Positions 10,718 to 19,429 of a DNA stretch of 64,000 bases are shown one piece after another. The translations under genes were made by a program, and so were the position numbers. Under the pieces are notes generated by a model that worked only from the letters and a program-made list of their open reading frames with translations, was not told where the DNA came from and did no database searches. Source of the stretch: Pseudomonas sp. MM213 (lineage in GTDB: Bacteria > Pseudomonadota > Gammaproteobacteria > Pseudomonadales > Pseudomonadaceae). The DNA lies in assembly GCF_020423045.1 (NCBI RefSeq), contig NZ_CP081943.1:6138001-6202000 (forward strand). Reading direction: 5' to 3'. The number at the start of each line of letters is the position of its first letter. The first letter of the stretch is position 1.

Positions 10718-11416
10718 TCAGGCTAATTCACCAAGAGTAATTAGCACGCCGTAGCTATAAGGACTCTCTCTCATGCCTCGTGAGAGGCTGGAAGTACAAG
10801 TCAGTGAAGATTTACCAATAGAGTTTATCTGGTGATCCGCGTAGGGGGTTGACTTGCCGCCCGAATGCCTTAAATAAAGCTGCGAGGAAAAATCGAATGC
10901 GAATTTTTCGCTACGATACGTAAAGCCGTGGTTCACTTTGCTCGACACATGAATCTGCCGATGGGGGATACGTTGAGGTATGTCGCTGCGCAGTATGAAT
11001 GACGTGTACTGCAAGGGCTTGATTTCATAGTCTTGAGCGGGGGATTTGTCGTTGTTCCAGCTGGAGTAATCGAGTTTGAAAGTTTCTTCGGTAGCATTGA
11101 AAATGTAGAAGAGAACACTGGTGTGAGATTTTATGCGTTTAAGGGATGCCCATGTTTCTTCCTCCCTCTTGAGGCTTTCCTCGCCAAGGGCCTCAAAGTA
11201 TTTGTCGACTTCCAGTTCTGCTCTTAGTCTTTCCTGAGTCTCAGGAGAAAAAAGAGTTGTGGCAGCACTTTGAAGAAAACTTAGTATCATCGGAAAAGTG
11301 GAAAGAGTTGCAAGAGTGCTGGCTTGCTCATAGAGGTTTTTTTCAAATGTCACATTCTGAATGTCTTCGTAGACTTCCTGGTCTTCGGAGGCGGCCTTTA
11401 TAGGGGTATCATCCAT
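10718..11416 (-). CDS. Unknown protein, paralogue of the preceding gene
   Basis: A 232-residue protein with no recognised family. The N-terminal half is acidic and helical (residues 1-95, including RAELEVDKYFEALGEESLKR). The C-terminal half is beta-rich (YTSFILRSDIPQRIPHRQIH; QLYLRHSGGKS) and ends SYGVLITLGELA, matching the neighbour's ending. An AGAGAG-like Shine-Dalgarno lies upstream. It is separated by 111 bases from its paralogue, on the same strand. The helical-then-beta plan without a signal peptide would fit a cytoplasmic or lysis-released protein, but no function is assigned. Confidence 0.7.
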   Translation of the reverse strand: MDDTPIKAASEDQEVYEDIQNVTFEKNLYEQASTLATLSTFPMILSFLQSAATTLFSPETQERLRAELEVDKYFEALGEESLKREEETWASLKRIKSHTSVLFYIFNATEETFKLDYSSWNNDKSPAQDYEIKPLQYTSFILRSDIPQRIPHRQIHVSSKVNHGFTYRSEKFAFDFSSQLYLRHSGGKSTPYADHQINSIGKSSLTCTSSLSRGMRESPYSYGVLITLGELA

Positions 11417-11529
11417 GATGTCGATCTCTCTTGAGTTGAATTGAATTGAGAGATTGAATATATCAGTGGGTCAAAAGGTCTGTTAGTTGGGTGTGTATTT
11501 GTTTGTTGCGCGTGGTTGATGGCGCGCAT

Positions 11530-11563
11530 AAAAAAGCCCCGGCTCTTTCGAGCCGGGGCTTTG
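11530..11563 (-). terminator. Intrinsic terminator of the xenB operon
   Basis: On the minus strand AGCCCCGGCTC-gaaa-GAGCCGGGGCT is followed by TTTTTTA, 18 bases past the xenB stop: a strong rho-independent terminator. Confidence 0.92.
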
Positions 11564-11580
11564 CAATCGTTTAGTTGAAG

Positions 11581-12630
11581 TTACATCGCTGGATAGTCGA
11601 TATAACCGACCGGGCCTTTGCCGTAGAACAACTCCGGGCGCGCTTCGTTCAGCGGCGCATCGGCTTTCAAGCGTGCCGGCAAATCCGGGTTGGCAATGAA
11701 CGGCACGCCGAAGGCGACCGCGTCAGCCTTGCCACTGGCCAGCCAGGCGTTGGCGCTGTCCTTGGTGAAGCGTTCGTTGACGATGTACGGACCGCCGAAG
11801 GCTTCCTTGATTTGCGGGCCGAGGCTGTCGGTGCCTTCTTTTTCGCGGGAGCAGATGAACGCGATGCCACGTTTGCCCAGTTCGCGAGCGACGTAGGTGA
11901 AGGTTTCGGCCAGGTTATCGTCGCCCATGTCATGGGAATCTGCACGCGGTGCCAGGTGCACACCGACGCGGCCGGCGCCCCAGACTTCGATGGCGGCATC
12001 GGTCACTTCCAGCAGCAGGCGTGCACGGTTTTCCACGGAGCCGCCGTATTGGTCGGTGCGTTGGTTGGTGCTGCTTTGCAGGAACTGGTCGAGCAGGTAA
12101 CCGTTGGCGCCGTGGATTTCCACGCCGTCAAAACCGGCGGCCTTGGCGTTTTCGGCACCGATGCGGTAGGCGTCGACGATGTCGGCGATTTCAGCGGTTT
12201 CCAGGGCGCGCGGCGTCGGGTAATCGGCCAGAGGGCGAACCAGGCTGACATGGCCTTTGGGCTGGATGGCGCTCGGTGCGACCGGTTTTTCGCCGTTCAG
12301 GTACGACTCGTGGGAAACCCGGCCGACGTGCCACAGTTGCAGGAAGATCTTGCCGCCCGCGCCGTGGATCGCCTTGGTGACGTTAGTCCAGCCGCGCACT
12401 TGATCGTTGGACCAGATGCCCGGAGTGTCCGGGTAGCCAACGCCCATCGGCGTGACCGAGGTGGCTTCGCTGAGGATCAGGCCGGCCGAGGCGCGTTGAA
12501 CGTAGTACTCGGCCATCAGCGCGTTCGGCACACGGCCTTCGTCGGCGCGGCAACGGGTCAGCGGAGCCATGATGATGCGGTTGGCCAACTCGAGGTCGCC
12601 CAGTTTGATCGGATCGAAAATAGTCGTCAT
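11581..12630 (-). CDS. xenB: Xenobiotic reductase XenB (Old Yellow Enzyme family)
   Basis: FMN-dependent NADPH ene-reductase of 349 residues that reduces activated alkenes and nitro compounds such as nitrate esters and nitroaromatics. It begins MTTIFDPIKLGDLELANRII, which I recall as characteristic of Pseudomonas XenB. The active-site pair is in FDGVEIHGANGYLLDQFL (His and Asn that bind the substrate carbonyl or nitro group), followed by a C-terminal FMN phosphate loop (ADAVAFGVPFIANPDL). A GTG three codons upstream is possible, but the ATG at 12630 has a GAGGG Shine-Dalgarno. It lies last in an operon with an MFS exporter and an ArsR regulator, suggesting induction by an electrophilic compound. 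Confidence 0.9.
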   Translation of the reverse strand: MTTIFDPIKLGDLELANRIIMAPLTRCRADEGRVPNALMAEYYVQRASAGLILSEATSVTPMGVGYPDTPGIWSNDQVRGWTNVTKAIHGAGGKIFLQLWHVGRVSHESYLNGEKPVAPSAIQPKGHVSLVRPLADYPTPRALETAEIADIVDAYRIGAENAKAAGFDGVEIHGANGYLLDQFLQSSTNQRTDQYGGSVENRARLLLEVTDAAIEVWGAGRVGVHLAPRADSHDMGDDNLAETFTYVARELGKRGIAFICSREKEGTDSLGPQIKEAFGGPYIVNERFTKDSANAWLASGKADAVAFGVPFIANPDLPARLKADAPLNEARPELFYGKGPVGYIDYPAM

Positions 12631-12659
12631 GAAATGCACCCTCGTGAGGTATCAGTGAG

Positions 12660-13826
12660 TCAGTTGGTAGCAGGGGCCAGTTCGGGATTACCGCTCTGAC
12701 GGAAAGTAATCAGGGTCACCAGCAGGGCGAGTACCGCCAGTGCGGCGGCCGCCAGTGGCACGCTGGTCAGGCCGTAGCCGTGGGCGATGACGCTGCCGCC
12801 GACCCAGGCACCGAGTGCGTTGCCGACGTTGAAGGCGCCGATGTTCAGGGTTGAGACCAGGTTCGGTGCAGCCTTGCCGTAGGTCACCACGTTCACTTGC
12901 AGGGCGGGCACGGCGGCAAAGCACGCGGTGGCCCAGAGGAACAGGGTGATTTCGGTCGGGATCAGCGCGACGCTGGTCCAGGTCAGTACGGTGGACACCA
13001 CGGCCATGCTGATGAACACCCCGACCAGCGTCGCCGCCAGGCCTTTGTCGGCCAGTTTGCCGCCGATGATGTTGCCGACCGTCAGGCCCAGGCCGATGAG
13101 CATCAGCGTCCAGGTCACGCCGCGTGGCGAGACGCCGGTCACCTCGCCCAGCAGCGGGGCGACGTAGGTGAACAAGGTGAACACCGACGCGGCGAACAGC
13201 GCGGTCATGCTCAACGACAGCCAGATGCCGGCGCCTTTGAGGGCACGCAGTTCGGCGCGCATGTCGAGTTTCTCTTCATCGCGCTTGGCCGGCAGGAAAC
13301 GGATCAGGCCGATCAAGGCGATTACGCCGATAACGGTCACCGCCCAGAACGTCGAGCGCCAGCCGGCTTGTTGACCCAGCGCTGTGCCCAGCGGCACGCC
13401 GAGGACGTTGGCCAGGGTCAGGCCGGTGAACATCAGGGCCACGGCCGAAGCGCGTTTGTTGGCTGGCACCAGGCCCGCAGCCACTACCGAACCGATACCG
13501 AAGAACGCACCGTGGCAGAGGGCAGTCACCACTCGGGCGAACATCAGCACGTTGTAGTCACTGGCCACTGCGCAGAGCAGATTGCCGATGATGAATATCC
13601 CCATCAACGCCACCAGTGCGGCCTTGCGCGGCAGCCTGGCGGTGGCCAGTGCCATGAACGGCGCACCGATGGCCACGCCCAGGGCGTAACCGGTCACCAG
13701 CCAGCCGGCACCGGGGATCGACACACCGAGGTCAGCCGCCACATCGGGCAGCAGGCCCATGATGACGAACTCGGTGGTGCCGATGGCGAAGGCGCTCAAG
13801 GCCAGGATGAGGAGCGAGAGGGGCAT
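12660..13826 (-). CDS. MFS transporter, YdhP/AraJ-like
   Basis: Twelve-helix major facilitator of 388 residues, in the drug-efflux group of E. coli YdhP (sugar efflux/AraJ-like). The N-terminal signature FAIGTTEFVIMGLLPDVAAD and the ALCHGAFFGIGSVVAAGLVP segment are the same as in YdhP-type proteins. It probably exports a small toxic metabolite. It sits between an ArsR regulator (34 bases upstream) and xenB (29 bases downstream), all on one strand, so detoxification and export are likely co-induced. Confidence 0.85.
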   Translation of the reverse strand: MPLSLLILALSAFAIGTTEFVIMGLLPDVAADLGVSIPGAGWLVTGYALGVAIGAPFMALATARLPRKAALVALMGIFIIGNLLCAVASDYNVLMFARVVTALCHGAFFGIGSVVAAGLVPANKRASAVALMFTGLTLANVLGVPLGTALGQQAGWRSTFWAVTVIGVIALIGLIRFLPAKRDEEKLDMRAELRALKGAGIWLSLSMTALFAASVFTLFTYVAPLLGEVTGVSPRGVTWTLMLIGLGLTVGNIIGGKLADKGLAATLVGVFISMAVVSTVLTWTSVALIPTEITLFLWATACFAAVPALQVNVVTYGKAAPNLVSTLNIGAFNVGNALGAWVGGSVIAHGYGLTSVPLAAAALAVLALLVTLITFRQSGNPELAPATN

Positions 13827-13860
13827 TGTTGATTCCTTGTCGGCTGACTGACTTTAAGGG

Positions 13861-14163
13861 TCAGAGCTCTTTGCTGAAGGTGCGGAGGAATTCCTGGATG
13901 GTTTCCTCGTTGCGTTTGAAAAAGTGCCACTGGCCGACTTTGCGGCTGCTGATCAGGCCGGCGCGTTGCAGGGTCGCCAGGTGTGCGGACACCGTGGACT
14001 GCGACAAACCGCACCGTTGATCGATCTGCCCGGCGCAGACGCCGTGCTCGTTGCTGTGGGTCTGGTCGGGAAATTCGACGTCCGGGTCTTTGAGCCAGTG
14101 CAGGATTTCTCGCCGTACTGGGTGTGCCAGGGCTTTTATTATTTCGTCGAGGTCGAGGTTCAT
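13861..14163 (-). CDS. ArsR-family transcriptional regulator
   Basis: Small winged-helix repressor of 100 residues. The DNA-binding helices are in CGLSQSTVSAHLATLQRAGL and the wing in ISSRKVGQWHFFKRN. Cysteines at about residues 43 and 51 could be redox or electrophile sensors, but there is no classical ELCVCDL metal site. It is first in an operon with the YdhP-like exporter and xenB. Palindromic A+T-rich repeats just upstream are its probable operators, implying autoregulation and induction by a XenB substrate. Confidence 0.85.
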   Translation of the reverse strand: MNLDLDEIIKALAHPVRREILHWLKDPDVEFPDQTHSNEHGVCAGQIDQRCGLSQSTVSAHLATLQRAGLISSRKVGQWHFFKRNEETIQEFLRTFSKEL

Positions 14164-14219
14164 GGCTTGGGGCTCGTGATGAGTAAAACGCTATATCGCG
14201 ATGAGGCGAACTTTAAATC

Positions 14220-14237
14220 GGTATTTCGCGATATACC
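14220..14237. promoter_or_regulatory. Probable ArsR operator
   Basis: Near-perfect 18-bp palindrome ggtatttcgcgatatacc (8 of 9 positions match) 57 bases upstream of the ArsR start. Related sequences lie at 14192-14202 (tatatcgcgat) and 14273-14292 (atatcg and cgatat separated by 8 bases). The repeated ATATCG half-site suggests several regulator sites between arsR and acpH. Confidence 0.55.
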
Positions 14238-14319
14238 AATATGATTTTGATCTGATGACCGCATAAATCGGTATATCGGGTTATAACGATATGAATGCCG
14301 CAGTGTTAAGCTGGGCGGC

Positions 14320-14898
14320 ATGAACTATCTCGCACATCTTCACCTCGGTGGCCAGCGTCCCGGTCAATTGCTCGGCAGTCTGTATGGCGATTTCGTCAAA
14401 GGACGGCTGCAAGGGCAGTTCGACCCGGAGATCGAGGCGGCTATCCAGTTGCATCGCAGCATCGACGTGTTTACCGACCGCCATCCAATGGTGGACGTGG
14501 CGTTGTCGCGGTTTTCCCTGACCCGCCGGCGTTATGCCGGGATCGTGCTCGATGTGTTTTTTGACCATTGCCTGGCGCGGGACTGGACGCTGTATGCCGA
14601 CCGGCCGCTGGCGCTGTTCACCGGCGACGTGTATCGGGTGCTGTCCAATGAGCCGCAATTACCGGAACGCCTGGCGAGGATTGCGCCGCACATGGTGGCG
14701 AATGACTGGTTGGGTTCTTACCGGGAATTCGACGTGTTGGAGCAGGTACTGCGGGGGATTTCGCGGCGGCTGACCAGGCCCGAGGAACTGGCGGCGGCGA
14801 TGCAGGAGTTGCGGGTGTTGTATGAGCCGTTGAGCGAGGATTTTCGGTTGTTCTATCCACAGCTCCAGGATTTCGCCCAAAACTACCCAACACCATAA
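14320..14898 (+). CDS. acpH: Acyl carrier protein phosphodiesterase AcpH
   Basis: Hydrolase of the HD-like AcpH family, 192 residues, that removes the 4'-phosphopantetheine arm from holo-ACP. The N-terminal MNYLAHLHLGG with GSLYGDFVKG, and HRSIDVFTDRHP with DVFFDHCLARDW further on, supply the conserved His/Asp metal ligands. Length equals the E. coli enzyme. It is divergent from the ArsR operon and followed by a REPIN. Confidence 0.88.
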   Translation: MNYLAHLHLGGQRPGQLLGSLYGDFVKGRLQGQFDPEIEAAIQLHRSIDVFTDRHPMVDVALSRFSLTRRRYAGIVLDVFFDHCLARDWTLYADRPLALFTGDVYRVLSNEPQLPERLARIAPHMVANDWLGSYREFDVLEQVLRGISRRLTRPEELAAAMQELRVLYEPLSEDFRLFYPQLQDFAQNYPTP

Positions 14899-14900
14899 AT

Positions 14901-14996
14901 CCCTGTAGGAGCCGGCTTGCCGGCGATGGCGGTGTATCAGTCAACATCTCTGTTGAATGTTATGCCGTCATCGCCAGCAAGCTGGCTCCTACAGGG
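14901..14996. repeat. REPIN
   Basis: Inverted pair of GTAGGAGCCGGCTTGCCGGCG-class REP units around about 35 bases, between convergent acpH and olsA. Confidence 0.9.
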
Positions 14997-15004
14997 GTAT
15001 GTGT

Positions 15005-15796
15005 TCAGGCAGCGATGGCAGGGCGCATTGGCGCTTGCTGTTTTTCGGGAATAGCGCCAAACAACACCTTCTGCACCGCCTGCTGCGCTTCGAACGCCAG
15101 CGCCGCACGCTCGCGGCCCTCACAGGCAATCGGCTTGAGCAGATGAATCTCTACATCGCCCCGGTCATTGGCAAACAAGCGCATCAGGTGCGAGAGCAAG
15201 TCATCATCGCCAATGAACGGCGCCAGCGAATCGATTTCACCCTCGCGCAGGTAACGAATCGCCAACGGTTGCAGCTTCGCTTGCGAATCAATCGCCGCCG
15301 ACAGCAAGCGACCATGGAAGGTGCGCAACGAACGGCCATCGGTGGTGGTGCCTTCCGGGAACATCAGCAGCGGATGCGCTTGCTCCAGGTGGCGCGTCAT
15401 CTGTTTGCGGATCAACTGACTGTCACCCGAACCACGGCGGATAAACAGGCTGCCGGCCTTGGCCGCCAACCAACCTGCTACCGGCCAGGTACGCACTTCG
15501 GCCTTGGACAGGAATGACATCGGCGTGAGCATGCCCAGCAGCGGAATGTCCGTCCAGGACACGTGGTTGCTGACCCAGAGCATCGGCTCCTTCGGCAACT
15601 CACCGTGCACGGTCACGCGAAAGGGCAGGGCATTCGCCAGGCGTGCCATGAAAAATCGCGACCAGCGCTGACGGCGGACCATCGAATGGGCGATGCCCAA
15701 GCGCTCGAACAAGCCGAAGACACTGGCCATGCTCAACCCCAATGCCACCACGACCAACACTCGCGCAATCCGCGCGTACACCCGCAAGCGGCTCAT
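15005..15796 (-). CDS. olsA: Lyso-ornithine lipid O-acyltransferase OlsA
   Basis: Membrane acyltransferase of the PlsC family, 263 residues. It acylates the hydroxyl of lyso-ornithine lipid to complete ornithine lipid, a phosphate-free membrane lipid. An N-terminal transmembrane helix (about residues 10-30) precedes the catalytic HX4D motif NHVSWTD (His78) and the acyl-acceptor motif FPEGTTTDG. The same frame is open upstream, but the ATG at 15796 overlaps the olsB stop (TAATG), as in coupled olsBA operons. The partner gene makes OlsA the better call than a phosphatidate acyltransferase. Confidence 0.87.
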   Translation of the reverse strand: MSRLRVYARIARVLVVVALGLSMASVFGLFERLGIAHSMVRRQRWSRFFMARLANALPFRVTVHGELPKEPMLWVSNHVSWTDIPLLGMLTPMSFLSKAEVRTWPVAGWLAAKAGSLFIRRGSGDSQLIRKQMTRHLEQAHPLLMFPEGTTTDGRSLRTFHGRLLSAAIDSQAKLQPLAIRYLREGEIDSLAPFIGDDDLLSHLMRLFANDRGDVEIHLLKPIACEGRERAALAFEAQQAVQKVLFGAIPEKQQAPMRPAIAA

Positions 15797-16551
15797 TACA
15801 CAGCCGCCTTGAAGTGTTTGGCGTAGCGCGGGCAGAGTTCGTCGCGCTTGAGCAGGATGAACACGTCGGCGACCTGGAAGTCTTCGTCCCAGCACGGCTC
15901 GCCGCAGATCTTCGCACCGAGGCGCATGTAGGCCTTGAGCAGCGGCGGCATTTCGGCGATGACGTTGGAGGGAATGTCCAGAACCGGCAACGGTTTTTTC
16001 GGTTCGGCGCGCAGGTTCTCGGTGCACAGGTAACGTTCGCGCAGACGCTGCATGATCGCGTGAGCCTGAATGCCACCGTCCTGCATCGGGATGCTCGCGC
16101 ACCCCATCAGATAGCTGTAGCCGCCCTGGTTCAGGACTTCGGCCAGTTCACCCCAGAGCACGGCGATGGTGCCGCCGTTGCGGTAGGCCGGGTCGACACA
16201 GGTACGGCCGATTTCGAGGATCGGGCCTTTGAGTTGGATCAGGCCGTGCAGGCTGAATTCTTCTTCGCTGTAAAATTTGCCCAGGCTGCTGGCGGCGGTG
16301 TGATCAAGCAAACGGGTGGTCGCCACCAGGCGCCCGGTGTTCAGGTCACGCACGCCGATGTGGGCGCAGTGAACATCATAGTCATCCATGTCCAGACCCA
16401 GTTCCGCGCCTTTGAGCTTGGCGTTGAACTCGCCGCTGAACACGTTGAAGCGCAAAGCCTGGGCTTCCTGCAAGGCCTCGGCGCCCACCAGGCGTTCGGC
16501 TTGCAGGCGGCGTTCATTGCCGGTGTCGCTGATGCGGGCGATCTGAGTCAT
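15796..16551 (-). CDS. olsB: L-ornithine N-alpha-acyltransferase OlsB
   Basis: GNAT-type acyltransferase of 251 residues that transfers a 3-hydroxyacyl chain from ACP to the alpha-amino group of ornithine, the first step of ornithine-lipid synthesis. Recognisable segments are [33 protein letters not shown] (acyl-donor site) and [12 protein letters not shown]. It overlaps olsA by one base. Ornithine lipids replace phospholipids under phosphate limitation in related species, but I found no convincing Pho box upstream. Confidence 0.88.
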   Translation of the reverse strand: MTQIARISDTGNERRLQAERLVGAEALQEAQALRFNVFSGEFNAKLKGAELGLDMDDYDVHCAHIGVRDLNTGRLVATTRLLDHTAASSLGKFYSEEEFSLHGLIQLKGPILEIGRTCVDPAYRNGGTIAVLWGELAEVLNQGGYSYLMGCASIPMQDGGIQAHAIMQRLRERYLCTENLRAEPKKPLPVLDIPSNVIAEMPPLLKAYMRLGAKICGEPCWDEDFQVADVFILLKRDELCPRYAKHFKAAV

Positions 16552-16705
16552 TGCGATTCTCCGTGCGGGCTGGTCACCCGTCTTGGGTTAGAGCCGATCG
16601 ACTTTCTTTATGCGGCCGTGTTGTGCAAAGTCAGGCTATGTAGCCCCGGTGTCATCGCCATGAAGCTTTGGTGATGCTTATATGACAGCCCACAAGGAGC
16701 CTCTT

Positions 16706-17584
16706 ATGCCCTGGCAAACCCTGTTGAAACGCCGCGATCGCTTGCCCGCCAATCCGGACCTCGGTGAAGGCTTCGCGACCTTGTTGCAGCAGTTGGGCAC
16801 GGTCACGCCGTTTGAGTTGGCGGTGGGCGGTGGACGCCTGATGGCGACACCGGGGCTGGCGTTTCTGGTGGGCTATCAGGCGGCTTTACGCATGCTGTGG
16901 CCGAGCGCGCCGCCGAGTCTTGGCGCGTTGTGCGCGACCGAGCAACGCAGCCTGCGGGTGGCGGACATGCAGACGCGCCTGAGCGAACTGCGCCTGAGCG
17001 GACGCAAGGATTTCGTGACCGCCGGCGATGCGGCCGACTGGCTGCTGATCGCTGCGCGCAGTGAAGCGCCTGGCGAGTCGCCACGCCTGAGCCTGGCGGT
17101 GGTTTATCCCGGTGAGCCGGGTGTGCGCCTGGAAAAACTCCCGCCGATCCCGCTGATGCCGGACATCAGTCATGGCCGGCTGTTTCTCGACCATGCCTTG
17201 TGTGAATTGCTGGCGGGGGATGGCTGGGATGCGTACGTCAAACCGTTCAGAACGCTGGAAGACGTCTATGTGTTGAGCGCGATGACAGCGTGGTTGTATG
17301 GCGTCGGCCAGGACAGCGACTGGCCGCAGGCCTTGCAGTTGCGTTTGCTGGCGCTGTTGGCCGGGTGTGCGGAAATGAGCCGGCAGGCACCGAACAATCC
17401 GGCGGGGCATGTGTTGCTGGGCGGGTTGTTTGCGCAGTTCGACGGGTTGAAGGTTGAGGTGAACCAGGCATTGGCCGATGGCCCGCCGCAGTGGGCGGCG
17501 ATGTGGCAGCGGGATCAGGCGGTGATGGATTTGGCGGCGGGGGCGCGGGGCAAGCGGTTGGCCAAGGCGTTGGCGGCGATCTGA
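16706..17584 (+). CDS. Acyl-CoA-dehydrogenase-like protein, function unknown
   Basis: A 292-residue protein that resembles a shortened acyl-CoA dehydrogenase. A helical N-terminus (FATLLQQLGTVTPFELA) is followed by a mid-region like the flavin-binding beta domain (GDAADWLLIAARSEAPGE) and a C-terminal helical bundle (LRLLALLAGCAEMSRQA). It lacks the usual catalytic glutamate context and is much shorter than the roughly 380 residues of true dehydrogenases, so it may be non-catalytic. The start is set by AAGGAG eight bases before ATG 16706. It is divergent from olsBA. Confidence 0.65.
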   Translation: MPWQTLLKRRDRLPANPDLGEGFATLLQQLGTVTPFELAVGGGRLMATPGLAFLVGYQAALRMLWPSAPPSLGALCATEQRSLRVADMQTRLSELRLSGRKDFVTAGDAADWLLIAARSEAPGESPRLSLAVVYPGEPGVRLEKLPPIPLMPDISHGRLFLDHALCELLAGDGWDAYVKPFRTLEDVYVLSAMTAWLYGVGQDSDWPQALQLRLLALLAGCAEMSRQAPNNPAGHVLLGGLFAQFDGLKVEVNQALADGPPQWAAMWQRDQAVMDLAAGARGKRLAKALAAI

Positions 17585-17591
17585 CGGGCCT

Positions 17592-17659
17592 CTTCGCGGG
17601 CAAGCCTCGCTCCTACAGGAGAGCGCATACCTCTGTAGGAGCGAGGCTTGCCCGCGAAG
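17592..17659. repeat. REPIN
   Basis: Inverted pair of the CGCGGGCAAGCCTCGCTCCTAC class with only a short spacer, directly after the acyl-CoA-dehydrogenase-like gene. Confidence 0.9.
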
Positions 17660-17740
17660 GCGTCTTCATTGACGACACAAATTTCAGATCTGTCATAAAC
17701 CTCAACTAGGCTCAGCAATCAAATCCGCCGAGCCCCCGCC

Positions 17741-18835
17741 ATGTTCAAAGGCTTGTCCCTGTTTTTCATGCTGCTGCTCAGCCTCTCGACCCAGGCCGAA
17801 ACCTGGCCCGCCGAGCAATGGTCGACTGGCCCGACCCTGAGCGGCCCGGCGCTGCAAGCCCTGGAAACCTACGCCTTCCCACCCCGAGATGACATCAGCC
17901 GAAAGGGCATCCGCACCGACGCCTTGCTGGTGATCCGCGACGGTCAGTTGATCTACGAACGCTACGCCGGCCCGACCAGCGCCGACACGCCGCACCTGAC
18001 CTGGTCGATCAGCAAGAGCCTCATGGCCACGGTGCTCGGCGTCGCCTATGGCGAAGGCCTGTTCAAATTGAAGGACCCGGTGCTGAAGTTCTATCCAGCG
18101 CTGAAAAAACACCCGGCGATCACCCTGGCCGATCTGCTGCACTGGGCCTCGGGCCTGGACTGGCAGGAAGACTATGAATACGCACCGTTGAAGTCCTCGG
18201 TGGTGGCGATGCTCTACACCCGCGGCCATCACGACATGGCCGCCTTCACCACCGATCACGCCGAGTACGCCAAGCCCGGCCAGGCTTTTCGCTATTCCAG
18301 CGGCGACAGCAATCTGTTGTCCGCGGCGCTGAAAAACATCGTCGGCCCGGCGCGTTATCCCGACTATCCGTGGACCGCGCTGTTTGAGCCGCTGGGGATT
18401 CGCCACGCGGTGTGGGAAACCGACGGCACGGGCACTTTCGTTGCCTCGTCCTATGCCTATCTCACCGCCCGCGACCTGGCGCGAGTCGGCCTGTTGATGG
18501 CGCGTGACGGCCGTTGGGGGGACCGGCAATTGCTGCCCAAAGACTGGGTCACCTTCAATCGTGAGCCCTTCGCTCACTATCAAGCGAATCAGGACGATGC
18601 TGTGCCAGGCGGTCAGTGGTGGCTCAACCGCGCCGTGGATGGCGCCGCACAACCCTGGCCCGATGCACCCCCCGACACCTTCGCCGCCCTTGGCCATTGG
18701 GGTCAGGCGATGTACGTGATCCCCAGCGAAAAACTGGTGATAGTGCGCTACGGCGATGACCGCGACGGTAGCTACAGCCACAACGCATTGCTCAACCTTG
18801 CGCGCAAGGCATTCGCCGGGAAGGTGCAGCCATAA
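17741..18835 (+). CDS. Periplasmic serine hydrolase (beta-lactamase class C fold)
   Basis: Penicillin-recognising serine hydrolase of 364 residues, similar to 6-aminohexanoate-dimer hydrolase (NylB) and EstB-type esterases. A signal peptide (residues 1-19, cleaved near TQA-E) places it in the periplasm. The catalytic S-x-x-K is SISK (Ser89, Lys92). The tyrosine motif lies in FRYSSGDSN, and the third motif is the HWGQ segment near residue 318 in place of KTG. The natural substrate is unknown; peptide, ester or amide hydrolysis is possible. A small conserved membrane-anchored protein follows immediately. Confidence 0.82.
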   Translation: MFKGLSLFFMLLLSLSTQAETWPAEQWSTGPTLSGPALQALETYAFPPRDDISRKGIRTDALLVIRDGQLIYERYAGPTSADTPHLTWSISKSLMATVLGVAYGEGLFKLKDPVLKFYPALKKHPAITLADLLHWASGLDWQEDYEYAPLKSSVVAMLYTRGHHDMAAFTTDHAEYAKPGQAFRYSSGDSNLLSAALKNIVGPARYPDYPWTALFEPLGIRHAVWETDGTGTFVASSYAYLTARDLARVGLLMARDGRWGDRQLLPKDWVTFNREPFAHYQANQDDAVPGGQWWLNRAVDGAAQPWPDAPPDTFAALGHWGQAMYVIPSEKLVIVRYGDDRDGSYSHNALLNLARKAFAGKVQP

Positions 18836-18873
18836 GCCGTCTCCCGTTTGTCCGCCGCCGACCGTTCAGCTCG

Positions 18874-19161
18874 GTGTTGCTGATCCTGCTGATCGCCTTG
18901 CTTGGCTGGATGTGGCACGAGCGTGTGGCGCTTTGGGCCTTCCCGGACATCATCAGCGCCTACACCGCCAAGGAATACTGCTCGTGCCGATACGTGATGA
19001 ACAACGACGCCGAGTATTGCCGTGGCTATGTGAAGCAATGGCTGCCCTTCAGCGGTTTTGCCGATGACGCCGCCGGCAAACGCGTGACGGTCAGCGGCAT
19101 GGGGCGCAGCAACAGCGCGCAATGGATCGGCGAACACCAAGGCTGCCGCCTGCAACCCTGA
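18874..19161 (+). CDS. Small membrane-anchored cysteine-containing protein
   Basis: Protein of about 95 residues: one N-terminal membrane anchor (LLILLIALLGWMWH), then a periplasmic part with four cysteines, three clustered in YCSCRYVMNNDAEYC and one near the C-terminus. It follows the serine hydrolase by 38 bases. The GTG at 18874 is given as start, but the same frame stays open back to an ATA at 18832 overlapping the hydrolase stop and encodes a basic lead-in (SRLPFVRRRPFS), which is typical of a membrane anchor. The true start may therefore be an unusual codon further upstream. I do not know a function. Confidence 0.6.
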   Translation: MLLILLIALLGWMWHERVALWAFPDIISAYTAKEYCSCRYVMNNDAEYCRGYVKQWLPFSGFADDAAGKRVTVSGMGRSNSAQWIGEHQGCRLQP

Positions 19162-19173
19162 CAGGTCGTCTTT

Positions 19174-19237
19174 GTAGGAGCCGGCTTGCCGGCGATGGCG
19201 ATCTCAGGGACGCCATCGCCGGCAAGCCGGCTCCTAC
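19174..19237. repeat. REPIN
   Basis: Inverted pair of the GTAGGAGCCGGCTTGCCGGCG class; first of two similar REPINs in tandem. Confidence 0.9.
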
Positions 19238-19280
19238 GGATTTGCGGTGTGCTCAAGAATTGAAGGTTCACGCCAAACCT

Positions 19281-19345
19281 GTAGGAGCCGGCTTGCTGGC
19301 GATAGCGATCTCAGGAACGCCATCGCCGGCAAGCCGGGCTCCTAC
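19281..19345. repeat. REPIN, tandem with the previous one
   Basis: Second copy about 43 bases further on, sharing the gcgatctcagg spacer of the first copy, so the two probably arose by duplication. Confidence 0.9.
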
Positions 19346-19429
19346 AAGGGTGGTCTTCAATCTTCGCGGTTTGCAATGCGCTCGCGGACGGTTAAGGTTC
19401 GTTCAGGTTTATCTGCCCCACGAGTCTTT

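Noticed and set aside
16552..16705. Possible Pho box in front of olsB
   Set aside because: Only loose TGTCAT-like fragments are present, without the 11-base-spaced repeat, so phosphate control is not supported by sequence.
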